Shown one piece after another: positions 36,541-46,500 of a stretch of 64,000 nt of DNA. Origin of the DNA: Parasphingorhabdus litoris DSM 22379 (lineage in GTDB: Bacteria; Pseudomonadota; Alphaproteobacteria; Sphingomonadales; Sphingomonadaceae); the NCBI RefSeq assembly GCF_020906275.1, contig NZ_CP086727.1, positions 3,279,001 through 3,343,000 of the forward strand, given 5' to 3'. The first letter of the stretch is position 1. Each line of letters opens with the position of its first letter. The position numbers and the translations under genes were made by a program. Under the pieces are notes generated by a model. It ran no database searches, was not told the DNA's origin, and was given only the letters and a program-made list of their open reading frames with translations.

Positions 36541-38058
36541 CTATTGCAGCACCGCGTGATTACGTTTGCCGTCTGTAGAGATCGTAACCCTCTCGCCAAT
36601 CAGGTCCGTATCTTTCGGCGGGTTTTCCAGCAGACCGATACACGGCACATCATTTTCGTCGGCGAGCCATAGCGTAGCCGCCCCAGCAACACCTTTTACA
36701 TAAGGCAGGGCATAGCTTTTGATCACGCCGCTACCCGATGCAAAATGGTCGGGTTTTGTGCCTTCATCTGGCGGCAACGCGTTTGGCGTCGCGATCCGAT
36801 CAGGTGACCATCCTCCTGCAAGTGGTTGCGCTGCATAAATACCAACGGATTCCTTGTTGATCGCGCCGCCATTGGCGGAAATCATGCCGGGTTTGCTACC
36901 ATCTTTGCGCAGCGCCTGCACTAGGGCCACGATCGCATGAGTGCTATAACTGTTCCCGGGTCCGCCAAAAAAGCTCAGCCCGCCGGTCAGCGTATAGCTC
37001 GACAGCGGCCGATCCGGTTGGTTCAGCGCTTCCATCACCAGAGACACGGCGACCGGGAAGCAGCTGTAAATATCGATCGGACCGATATCACTCGCTTGTT
37101 GCTCGGCCAGGTCCAGCGCCTTGCCCACCGCCCATTCGACGGCGGGAGAGCGCGACAGGTCCATTTGCTGGCTGATGATCGGGACACTCGCATCCGCGCC
37201 GCTATGCAGATAGATCATCTTGTCTTCCGCGATGCCGAGGTCTTCGGCATGGCCCGCGGTCGTCATGATCACGGCGGCGCCCAGTGCGACCGCATCCTGC
37301 GCCACCATCCAGCGGCGATAGGGATCATTGAGCTGATAGTTGCCGCTGCCGTCCTGCAGCAATTCTTCCGCACTCCAGTCTTTCGCAAATTGCGCATGCT
37401 CGCGTGTGGAGGCGACCGAGGAGAAAGCCGACCATAGCTCCGCCATGTCCGTTGCATAGCTCGCCCGGTCCATATTCAAACGGCTGCGCCGCGCATTTTC
37501 GAGCAGACCGTAAGCCATCGGCATGGAGATGATCCCATGACGAAATTCATACATGGTGAGGACCGGAAATTCGGTGCGCTTGTCGATAAAGTCCCGATCC
37601 GAAGGCTGGTTCCAGTCCATTGCGTGGCCGGCTTTCTTGGCGCGCTTGACCGTGCCGATGGATTCTGAACCACAGAGAAGGGCGGCTTTGATTTTGCCCT
37701 CATGCAGCTGGACTGCCAGCTCGTTAATATGCTTTTGCGGACTTTGGCCACCGACATCGCCGTAGATGAGCTGCGCCGGATTAAGGTCCGCCGCCTGTGC
37801 AATCGCGTCGGGAAAATTATCCGGAGAGCCATAAGCATGCTGCACGCCGCTGTCGTGGAAGAGCCGGATCGCGAGCAGGCAGTCGATCGACGCGCCCAGC
37901 TTGTCCGCAACGCCGCTGTCGGCCAGTGCGGCTTTCGCGGCAGCCGAAGCCAGGTCCACCGGCGAAGGCCATTCGATGCCCAATCCCTGCCTCAGGGATT
38001 GCCCGCTGGCTTCTCCCACACCAATTAAAACAGGTGCTTGGCGATCCGAAATTGTCAT
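36541..38058 (-). CDS. Thiolase-like protein lacking the usual nucleophile motif
   Basis: The 505-residue protein has the thiolase fold (V-L-I-G-V-G-E-A near the N-terminus, G-G-L-S-F-F-G-G-P-G-N near 360) and an extra C-terminal beta-rich domain of about 100 residues, as in actinobacterial thiolase-like proteins. Where degradative and biosynthetic thiolases have C-S-S-G, this has L-C-G-S-E-S (about 129-134), so classic Claisen chemistry is not assured. It is divergent from a CoA-transferase gene, which points to acyl-CoA metabolism. Automated pipelines would call it acetyl-CoA acetyltransferase. Confidence 0.75.
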   Translation of the reverse strand: MTISDRQAPVLIGVGEASGQSLRQGLGIEWPSPVDLASAAAKAALADSGVADKLGASIDCLLAIRLFHDSGVQHAYGSPDNFPDAIAQAADLNPAQLIYGDVGGQSPQKHINELAVQLHEGKIKAALLCGSESIGTVKRAKKAGHAMDWNQPSDRDFIDKRTEFPVLTMYEFRHGIISMPMAYGLLENARRSRLNMDRASYATDMAELWSAFSSVASTREHAQFAKDWSAEELLQDGSGNYQLNDPYRRWMVAQDAVALGAAVIMTTAGHAEDLGIAEDKMIYLHSGADASVPIISQQMDLSRSPAVEWAVGKALDLAEQQASDIGPIDIYSCFPVAVSLVMEALNQPDRPLSSYTLTGGLSFFGGPGNSYSTHAIVALVQALRKDGSKPGMISANGGAINKESVGIYAAQPLAGGWSPDRIATPNALPPDEGTKPDHFASGSGVIKSYALPYVKGVAGAATLWLADENDVPCIGLLENPPKDTDLIGERVTISTDGKRNHAVLQ

Positions 38059-38152
38059 GCGTGAAAGTCCCTCAAAATAAACAGTTCATCGATCGATTAA
38101 AACTGATAACAGACACGCATATTCATGCACCTAATAATTTGAGGATAAATTG

Positions 38153-39370
38153 ATGAGCGGATGGCCGGAACTGAAATGGGATGTCGAACCAACCGGGCCG
38201 CTAAAGGGCCTGAAAATATTGGACATGTCCACCGTCGTTCTTGGCCCGTTTGCGACCCTCAATTTTGCCGACATGGGCGCAGAGGTTATCAAGGTAGAAA
38301 ATGACAGCGGCAAATTTCCCGGCGACATGATGCGTCATGCCGGCGACAGTCCAACCGGCGATCTCGGACCGATTTTCACATCGCTCAACCGCAACAAGAA
38401 ATCGATCACCCTCAATGCCAAGGAAGAAGCCGACAAGGCAGTGATTGTCGAGCTGCTGAAACATGCTGATGTGTTTTTCCACAATGTCCGGCTCGCCGGG
38501 ATGGAACGGCTCGGGCTGGACTATGAGTCGGTCAAGGCAATCAATCCGGGGATTGTCTATGTCCATTGCGCGGGCTTTGGCCAAGGCGGAGAATATTCGC
38601 ACCGGCAGGCTTATGATGACTTGATCCAGTGCTCCTCCGGCTTTGCATCCCTGTTTGAAAAGCGTGGCGATAGCGGGCGGCCGCTTTATATGCCGTCGCT
38701 GGTCGCTGACAAAACTATCGGGCTGTTCGCTGTCAATGCGACGCTGGCGGCCATGTACCACAAGGAAAAAACTGGCGAGGGCCAATTTGTCCAGGTGCCG
38801 ATGTTCGAAGCCTTTACCTGGTTCAACATGGTCGAAAATCTATGGGGCGAGACCTTCATTCCCGGCAATGGCCGCCTCGCCTACACGCGCTCGATCAATC
38901 CCAATCGCAAGCCGTATCCGACCAAGGACGGTTATATTGGACTGGTCCCTTATAGTGACGGGCAATGGGAAACCTTTTTCGAGCTGGGCGGCAAGCCCGG
39001 CGTGTTTGAAGAACCGCGTTTCGCGACCTATTCCGAACGCACCAAGAATATCACCGCGCTCTATGCACTGATCGAGGAAATTGCCTCGACCAAGACGACG
39101 GATGAGTGGCTGGAGCTGCTCGACGAGCATAATATTCCTGCCATGCGCTATAACCAGATGGCCGATGTGCTTGAAGATCCGCATCTTCAGCAAGTCGGTT
39201 TCTGGACCGAGCGGGAGGGCGAAAAGATCGGCAAATATCGCTCAATCAAACATCCCGTCCACTATTCCGCCAGCCCCGCCAATGTCTATGCCGACCCGCC
39301 GACACTGGGCGCGGATAATGACGAGATCCGCAATGCGGTCGGCTTGCCGAAAACGGAGGACGCATCATGA
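38153..39370 (+). CDS. CaiB/BaiF (class III) CoA-transferase
   Basis: The 405-residue protein starts at ATG 38153 with GAGG upstream. It has the family N-terminus L-K-I-L-D-M-S-T-V-V-L-G-P-F-A (about 22-36) and the catalytic Asp in Q-A-Y-D-D-L-I-Q (about 158). It moves CoA between carboxylic acids; the acids are unknown. The final four bases overlap the DUF1330 gene (ATGA). Together with the divergent thiolase-like gene it forms an acyl-CoA handling pair. Confidence 0.92.
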   Translation: MSGWPELKWDVEPTGPLKGLKILDMSTVVLGPFATLNFADMGAEVIKVENDSGKFPGDMMRHAGDSPTGDLGPIFTSLNRNKKSITLNAKEEADKAVIVELLKHADVFFHNVRLAGMERLGLDYESVKAINPGIVYVHCAGFGQGGEYSHRQAYDDLIQCSSGFASLFEKRGDSGRPLYMPSLVADKTIGLFAVNATLAAMYHKEKTGEGQFVQVPMFEAFTWFNMVENLWGETFIPGNGRLAYTRSINPNRKPYPTKDGYIGLVPYSDGQWETFFELGGKPGVFEEPRFATYSERTKNITALYALIEEIASTKTTDEWLELLDEHNIPAMRYNQMADVLEDPHLQQVGFWTEREGEKIGKYRSIKHPVHYSASPANVYADPPTLGADNDEIRNAVGLPKTEDAS

Positions 39371-39687
39371 GCGACATAGATGCAGCACCGGTTCACGTCA
39401 TGGCCAATTTCACCGTCCATGATGCAGCCAAATATCGTAATTATGAAAAGGGCTTTTTCCCGATCCTGAAAAAGCATGGCGGCACGTTCATCACCCTGGA
39501 TGACAATAGCAACACCTTTGAAGGCAGCACCCCGCCCGAGGGCCGCGTAGTCCTATTCAAGTTCCCGAACGCAGAGGCAGCAACAACCTGGTATCACGAC
39601 CCCGATTATCAGGCTCTGTCAGAACATCGGCGAGCGGGGACGGAGCTCAAATTTCTGACAATGCTGCATCCGATCCCGGTGCAGTAG
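39367..39687 (+). CDS. DUF1330 (dimeric ferredoxin-like barrel) protein
   Basis: The 106-residue protein matches DUF1330: V-H-V-M-A-N-F-T-V-H-D near residues 9-19, Y-R-N-Y-E-K-G-F-F-P, the strand G-R-V-V-L-F-K-F-P-N, and W-Y-H-D-P-D-Y-Q near 77-84. The fold is a dimeric alpha/beta barrel as in ABM proteins; the function is unknown. It is translationally coupled to the CoA-transferase. Confidence 0.85.
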   Translation: MSDIDAAPVHVMANFTVHDAAKYRNYEKGFFPILKKHGGTFITLDDNSNTFEGSTPPEGRVVLFKFPNAEAATTWYHDPDYQALSEHRRAGTELKFLTMLHPIPVQ

Positions 39688-39730
39688 CTCTCATCTTTTT
39701 TGATGGTCATCCAATTTCATGTTGATCCTG

Positions 39731-41389
39731 CTAGACTGGTTTTCCGGTACCGACTCGCCCTTGTGATTCTCGACTCGCAGAACGCTGAACAGGACGTTCA
39801 AGAAATATCGACTCGAGATGATCAGCCAGCCTTAGGGCCAAAGCCATGATGGTAACCGTGGGGTTCGCCCAGCCACCTGTTGGAAATACACTGCTGCTGG
39901 CTACGAACAGATTGGGGCTGTCATGCAATTTGCAGTTTTTGTCGACTACACCCGTATCAGGCGCGCTGCTCATGCGTGTTCCACCCATATGGTGATAGCC
40001 CCCAATCGGGTGGCTTGATATCAATGGGTCTGTCTTCCAGCGGGCAGATGTTTCGGATAGCCAATCTGACAGGACAACGTCGCCCCATCCCAATCGTCGA
40101 TATTCTTCACCAACCGTTTCCATCAGAACTTTCACACTACGCTTGTCGATTTCAGACAATTGCCAATCCAGTTCGACCTGGCGCATACCCAATCGGTCCG
40201 TCGCACAACCCAGGATGATACGGCTATCAGGATTTGGGGCTTGTTCGGCTCGCACGATCGCAAAGACCCCCAATCTGTTCCGATTGAGCTTCATATTCAA
40301 AATCGAGGACCAAGGATCGGTCCATTCCAAACCCTTTACCGCCAGTTTTTTCAACCCATGGTAACTTGCTCGCCAAAAGCGGCTGGATGGCAGGTCATGT
40401 TTCAACTTGCCCGTAACCGCGCGAAACAGTTCCATTCTCTCCCCTTCTCGCAATCGCGGGGCGATGCTGATGGATGAATTTAAAATGCCTTTATCCCGCT
40501 GCAGCTTATCCGCAGGACGAAGATAAGCCGCATAGCGATTTCCGTCTCTGCGAATGGCCCGGGGTAGCGCCAATAGAGTCTGTGCCAGCTTGTTGGGCAG
40601 AAATTCACCGCCGCGTGCATGGGGATGCTCCATAAAATACCGGCCAAGAAGATCATGCTCGTTGCCGAGTCCGTTGGGCCGGTTGCCAACCGCAGCCATT
40701 AGCAAACGAACAGTTTCAATCGCGCCAGCGGCTAGCACAAAAGCTTTCGCCGTTATCTTGGTGCAATGTCCGGTCACGCTCTCCGCTTTGACATGTTGCA
40801 CCGCATTTTGCGCATTCACATCAATGTCCGTAACGGTTGCATTCAACAAAATGCGCGTGTGATCAAAGCTTTTGCGACTCGGATCGGTAAACCGCTCGCC
40901 CTGTTCATCAAACACCCATAAATCACTATCAAGCTTGTCCGCATCAAATGGCGGCGCAGATTTTTTGATAGTGGTCCACAGATCTTCTGCGCTGGGTTGC
41001 TTCAATCCCAGACGGTCAAACACTTGCTTGTAGTATGAGGTCAAGTCTGTCTTGGTGACCGGCCAGCCGCTATGTGGTAGATAATCGCGCTTTTCAAAAT
41101 CAATCGCATCCAGTTCCGCGCAACGTCCGCCCCATATGGCCGCCGTGCCGCCAAATAGTCGCAACCGCGAATCATCCAGATCATAATATGGCATCCCGAT
41201 ATTCTGGCCATGTGCCAATGATTGCACGGCCGGGTCAAAATCACGTCCGCCACTCTCGACAATGACCACATCCCGGGCTGGTGAACTCAGGGCCTCTGCC
41301 AAAATTTGTCCAGCAACACCGCCGCCGATAATACATATGTCGGCAGCAATTTGCCCCGATACCTCACCTGTTGCCAGATCCAATATCAT
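39731..41389 (-). CDS. GMC-family FAD-dependent oxidoreductase
   Basis: The 552-residue flavoprotein has the FAD dinucleotide motif I-I-G-G-G-V-A-G near residues 20-27 and a GMC C-terminus (H-H-M-G-G-T-R-M near 470 and N-P-T-V-T-I-M-A-L-A near 512-521, holding the catalytic His/Asn region). There is no signal peptide. It likely oxidises an alcohol, sugar or sterol-like substrate. It reads away from the cyclase block and has no clear operon partner. Confidence 0.88.
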   Translation of the reverse strand: MILDLATGEVSGQIAADICIIGGGVAGQILAEALSSPARDVVIVESGGRDFDPAVQSLAHGQNIGMPYYDLDDSRLRLFGGTAAIWGGRCAELDAIDFEKRDYLPHSGWPVTKTDLTSYYKQVFDRLGLKQPSAEDLWTTIKKSAPPFDADKLDSDLWVFDEQGERFTDPSRKSFDHTRILLNATVTDIDVNAQNAVQHVKAESVTGHCTKITAKAFVLAAGAIETVRLLMAAVGNRPNGLGNEHDLLGRYFMEHPHARGGEFLPNKLAQTLLALPRAIRRDGNRYAAYLRPADKLQRDKGILNSSISIAPRLREGERMELFRAVTGKLKHDLPSSRFWRASYHGLKKLAVKGLEWTDPWSSILNMKLNRNRLGVFAIVRAEQAPNPDSRIILGCATDRLGMRQVELDWQLSEIDKRSVKVLMETVGEEYRRLGWGDVVLSDWLSETSARWKTDPLISSHPIGGYHHMGGTRMSSAPDTGVVDKNCKLHDSPNLFVASSSVFPTGGWANPTVTIMALALRLADHLESIFLERPVQRSASRESQGRVGTGKPV

Positions 41390-41728
41390 TTTCGTTTCTC
41401 ATCCTGATGCATTGCCAAATTGGGGGTTGTGGTCGGCTCTCAGACGTTTCGCCAACCGGGTTTGCGACACTCATCATCTATTGAGGTTAGTCGATTTCAT
41501 ATATTTAGTCGATCTAAGAAAACAAGATTTGGATTTGAGATCATTCTCTTCGGCACAATATACGCGATGGTCATCGACTGTCTTTCTTGTATCTCCACTC
41601 CTTTGGTGAAGTTCGTATCAAACAAGCCATTGGTTACTTTTGCTGCATAACTTCCAATAGAAGTGTCGCACTACTCCACAACGCCACCGGAAAGCGCATA
41701 ACGCGAGTCCTCTGTCGGTATTTTCAGG
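41390..41728. other. Intergenic gap, no gene seen
   Basis: This 339-base stretch separates the start of the GMC oxidoreductase from the end of the cyclase gene. It is AT-richer than the flanks and holds only short unconvincing frames. It should contain the GMC promoter; I see no clear terminator, tRNA or repeat. Confidence 0.6.
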
Positions 41729-43528
41729 CTAAAGGTCATCGCAAAACGTATAAGTGGCCTCGGTTGTGGATCTCCCCTTCACTTTGATGTCGGCAACTTT
41801 CCTGAACGATAATGACGGTGCCGCCTCGACAGTTGTCTGACCGATTAATATATCAACGGACAGTTCATCACACTGCCCCTCCAAACGGGAAGCCAGATTG
41901 ACAGCATCCCCCAGCACCGAATAGTCAAATCTGCGGTCTGATCCCATGTTACCAACCACACAAGTACCGGTATTTATACCAATGCCCATACGGATGCGTG
42001 ACACGTTGGCTCCGGTCGGCAGCATCTCTTGAATCTCACGATTGATATTGTCCATTTCGGCCAACATCTCGCGCGCAGCTTCAAGCGCATGCAGGGCATG
42101 ATTTGGATCATCCAGCGGAGCATTCCAAAAAGCCATAATACAATCGCCCATATATTTGTCGATTGTACCGCCATGTCTCAGAATGATGTTCGATAATGGT
42201 GTAAGAATCGCGTTGATCATTCGGGTTAACCCCTGCGGATCGTCCTGCATCGCCTCCGAAATCGCGGTAAACCCGCGAATATCTGAAAATAATATTGTCA
42301 GTTCGCGGTTCACGCCACCCAGATTGAGCAGGCTCGGATCATCCGCAATTTTCTGAACCATTTCCGGAGCGAGATATTGGCCAAAAGCATTCTGCACTTC
42401 ACGCCGGCGATTTTGTTCACCTGCAAAATCTCGGGTCGCAATGGCAGCGACACTCAATATCAATGCGGTGGAGGGAGCCACGGGTCCGATCCAGTACCGG
42501 CCATATTGCAGCAATAGCCAGCAAGCACCAACTATACCCAGCAATGATATTGCCAGGAGCAACGCCTTTTTCCCCGGTGCATTGGGGCGCGAAACCAACA
42601 GTGCCCATGCGGCTGCGATAATGATGAGCACAAGCGAAAGCCAGCGAGGCGCCTGACCAATGGACAACCCGGTGCGCAAGTTGTCGAAAATCGTCGCTTG
42701 AACTTCAATCCCGGGGGTTAATTGCCGCGACCGTAAAGTATAGGCCGTTTCAAAAGCGTCAATGCCACCCGTGGCAACATCAGCATTTGTCTGCAACGCA
42801 AAACCGATAATGACAATTTGATCCTTGAGATAGTCCGGCGGCAAATAAGCCTCCGGATCCAGCGCTTGGTAGTAAGAAATGGTGGGGTAACTGCCCGCTG
42901 GTCCAAAATGCTGAATCCGACGCGGTATCGGATCGGTTTTTACAGATATCCCACTCGTAATCTCGAGCAGCTGGGTCATAAAGCCGTCGGAGTAGACAGG
43001 CATGTTGCGTAGCACACCATCGCCATCCATCGACAGACTGGCGATACCGGTACGGGCGCCGGCCGTGATCAACGCAGGCATAGGTTCCGTCCGCACCAGC
43101 GTGCTGCCATAGGGTCGTTCAATCAGGCTTTCATCGGCAGCCAGGACAATATCAGGACCCATAGCATCCACCAGTGCCTGATCTTGTGTCTTGTCAGCTG
43201 GCTCGGCAAACAGAACGTCAAAAGCAATGGCCTTGGTGCCGGCATTGCGCAACTGGGCAATTAACTCGGCATGGCGTTCCCGTGACCATGGCCATTGCTG
43301 GCCAATCGCATCCATGCTCGGTTCGTCGATCGCAACCAATGTAATGCCCGGCTGTTCTGGCAATGCTGGTGCGATTGTCGACAAATAATCAAAGCTTCGT
43401 CCATCTAGGTCGCGCAGGAATGTGGTCAGACTCAACAACCCTATCAACAGCGCCACCACTGCTACCATGAACACCCCAGACAGCTTGTGACGCGGTGAAA
43501 ACATTTCTTTGATTTCCGGTATAGTCAT
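41729..43528 (-). CDS. CHASE2-domain class III adenylate/guanylate cyclase
   Basis: The 599-residue membrane protein makes a cyclic nucleotide, most likely cAMP. An N-terminal helix (about 18-37) leads into a periplasmic CHASE2 sensor (about 40-285, with I-T-L-V-A-I-D-E-P-S-M-D). Three membrane helices (about 290-370) are followed by a class III catalytic domain (about 395-595). Metal-binding Asp residues are in F-S-D-I-R-G-F-T and M-G-D-C-I-M-A-F, the substrate Lys is in I-D-K-Y-M-G-D, and V-L-G-D-A-V-N-L-A-S-R-L carries the transition-state Asn/Arg. Its ATG directly follows the stop of the FecR-barrel gene (TAGATG), so the two are coupled. Confidence 0.93.
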   Translation of the reverse strand: MTIPEIKEMFSPRHKLSGVFMVAVVALLIGLLSLTTFLRDLDGRSFDYLSTIAPALPEQPGITLVAIDEPSMDAIGQQWPWSRERHAELIAQLRNAGTKAIAFDVLFAEPADKTQDQALVDAMGPDIVLAADESLIERPYGSTLVRTEPMPALITAGARTGIASLSMDGDGVLRNMPVYSDGFMTQLLEITSGISVKTDPIPRRIQHFGPAGSYPTISYYQALDPEAYLPPDYLKDQIVIIGFALQTNADVATGGIDAFETAYTLRSRQLTPGIEVQATIFDNLRTGLSIGQAPRWLSLVLIIIAAAWALLVSRPNAPGKKALLLAISLLGIVGACWLLLQYGRYWIGPVAPSTALILSVAAIATRDFAGEQNRRREVQNAFGQYLAPEMVQKIADDPSLLNLGGVNRELTILFSDIRGFTAISEAMQDDPQGLTRMINAILTPLSNIILRHGGTIDKYMGDCIMAFWNAPLDDPNHALHALEAAREMLAEMDNINREIQEMLPTGANVSRIRMGIGINTGTCVVGNMGSDRRFDYSVLGDAVNLASRLEGQCDELSVDILIGQTTVEAAPSLSFRKVADIKVKGRSTTEATYTFCDDL

Positions 43529-46500
43529 CTAGAAACGAACCTCCGCTCCAATGACCACGGTCAGCCGCGGCGCGGCAACACTAGTCGCTGAATCATATCG
43601 CTTGTCCAGTAAGTTCAACAACGACAGATTGATGGCTAAACGTTGATCTAATGGTTCCCACTCCAGCCGGGCATCGACGAGTGCGGCATCTTCGATCGAC
43701 AAACCCAGGTCATCCCTTTGTCCGCCAATATAGCTGCCCGATATGCTTGCCTTCAGCCTTACGGGCGCTGGCAGGCTCCAAACAAGTGAAGCGCGGGCAA
43801 AATGGCCGGGAACAAATGGCAGCTTATCTCCAACTTCATAGGTGCAACCAAATGAAAGATTAAGGTCCGCCGTAGCACAACCAAAAGTTGGACCGATGGC
43901 TTGATTGACATTGTCACCCGATACGAAGCTGCCTTCAATCGCGCTGTCGGTATAGGCATAGGAGGCCCGCAACCCAATATTTCCAGGTAGCCATAAATTG
44001 GCTTCCGCGCTAATCCGTTTTACCGATACCGGAAAGCCGGTAATATCCACCGGCAAATCAGGAATAGCATAAGTTATCGCCTCCAATTGCTGGTCTTGAT
44101 ATTCGACGGTGGTAAAAAATTGATCAGACCATTCGGCATCCCATCGCATGATGAAACTGTCATTGCGACTCTCGCGAAAGCTGGGCGCACTGTTGGCCTG
44201 CAAACCAACCACAGCAGCGGGACGAAAGCTGAAATCGAATAACCCGCGGCTCTGGCGCAAGAAAGCCGCGCGCAGCCATTGGCCCTCTATCGGTTCATAG
44301 GAAGCACCAAGCCGAAAATTGAGGGGGTAGCGTGTATCGCCGGCAATCGTGCGGGCAATGATTTCCATCTGTCCCTGCATAACCAGCGGCTCTATCGGAT
44401 GATAACGCAAATCAAGGTAAGCGCGTGCCTCTTTGGTCCGTACATCGACGCGATCAGGCACCAGATTGGGGTCAGCGATATTCTGCTCGAAATCAAAGAC
44501 ACTGTTCAAGTCCCGTGTCTTTACATCGCTCCACTCCCCGCCGATCCGCAGGTCCAACGGTCCGAAACCTTTTGCATAATTCGCACTAAGATAGCGAAAA
44601 GTGCTGCGGCTTTGCGACAGCTGGTCCGCAAAAGGCAGCGTGCTGGAAAGGTCAAGCGTTATGAGGTTTAGCTGCGATCTCCCAAATCCTCCGCCAATAG
44701 TCAGTTGATCGCGATAGCCAAATTTGTGATTATATAGCCCGAACAGGAAATTCCTTTCGGTTTCACGGTCTTCTTCGAGGTCAAATCCATTGTCCAGAAT
44801 GCTGACGATATTGGATTCCGACAAGCTGCTATTGCGGTTCAGCTCTCCGTTCAGGACGATGCTGTCTGATGGCGTTATTTCCAGTCCCACATAGCTGCTC
44901 AAAAACCAGCTATCGCCACCGCGCCGCCGCGAAAATGGGCTGATATCCGGGCGCCGCCGTTCATCGGAAATATCGGTATAATTGCCGCGCATCCAGATAG
45001 CCGTAGGCAACGGCGCATCAAAAATAGTGTCCAGTCCGCCGCCAATTACACGCTCGTTCCGCAATTCTTCGCTTAGAAGTGCCGTGCCCACAAAAGGTTC
45101 GAAAAAATTGCCATTGTCGAACCGTAAGCGCCGCTGGGAACTGGCAACGCTTAACGGATCAAGGGCCACGCCCTGCAGGAAACTCGAAAGTGCTTCGAAG
45201 CTTTCCCCCTGCTCGCTTCCAACTGCCGCTTGCTGCGCATTGTAGCTGCCATCGGGGTTGCGGATCAGGAAAGGGCCAGGTGTTTGGTTGATCGCCTGGT
45301 CGAAATAGCTTGAGGGTGTGAAGCTGTCGAACACCCGATCCGCATAATAGCGGCCCCAACCTTCCAAATCCAGGAAACGAAAAGCCTGAGAGACGAGGCT
45401 GCCGGTTTCGCGATTCTCGGACAAGTTGACATATTCACCGCCGCGCCCGCGATAACGGTTCAAAGCCTCGCGTGCATTCCGAATGGCGTTGTCCGCCGCG
45501 AAATCCTGTAAGGCAACACCGGTGCGGGCGAGCGCTATGGCGGGGTTCAGAGGATCAAGCCGGTCGGCTGTGTCAAATTGCTGTTCGGCCAGCCCCGTCT
45601 CGCCCATTTCATGATGAACCTGCGCAAGGCCAAGAAAGCCCATACCATAGTCCGGATTGTGAGCCGATGCGGCCAAAGACGCATCCAGCGCCTGATCCAA
45701 ACGATCTTTGCGGCGCCAATATTGCGCCAAAGCATTGCCGGCCAGCGCATTGCCAGGATCCATCTCCAAAGCTTTGTCGATTTCGGATTTTGCTGCAGAT
45801 AATCTATTTTGCTGCAGCAAGATTTCTGCCCGCATGCTGACCATTTCTGCATCATAAGGCCGCGCGCCGAGCGCCTGGTCCACAAGCTGACCCGCTTCTT
45901 TCAGCCCACCAATAGCCATCCAGTTTTTTGCCTGCGATTTCTGCGCCAAAAAATTGTCGGGATTGGCAGCAATAACCGGGGCCAGAAGGTCGCGCGCTGC
46001 CTTGGGTTTACCACGATAGTCGCGCATCAGATCCGCTTCGCCGATGGTCAGTGTGATATTGTCCGGAAAAGCTTCTCGCGCGTTGGCTATGGTGTCGAAT
46101 GCGGTATCAGGATCGCCCAATAATGTCTCGACATTGGCCTTCACCTGATAGAGCGGCACATAGTTGGGAAAGTTCTGAATCCCTGTTTGCGCGCTGTCTT
46201 TCGCTGCGCGCAAATCGCCTTCATAAGCATCAATCAGCGCAAGTACGAGATAGCTCTCGGCACTATCCTCCAGCAACGGCTGTGATGGCGCATTCCCCAA
46301 TTGGATCATGGCAACATAGCTACCATAGACGCCGGCCAACTGGTCTGCGGTATTGGTGGATAGCGTCATCTGTTCAAACAACCGAAGCGCCCCTTCCCAG
46401 TCTCCACTGACCGCCGATCGCCGGGCGCTTACAAAATTTTCGCTGTCATTGTTCAGGAGATCCAGCCCGCTCGCCAGATTGACGAAATAGAGCATCTGTT

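Noticed and set aside
41420-41650. 76-codon + strand ORF in the gap upstream of the GMC gene
   Set aside because: No ribosome site, odd composition, and no recognisable similarity.
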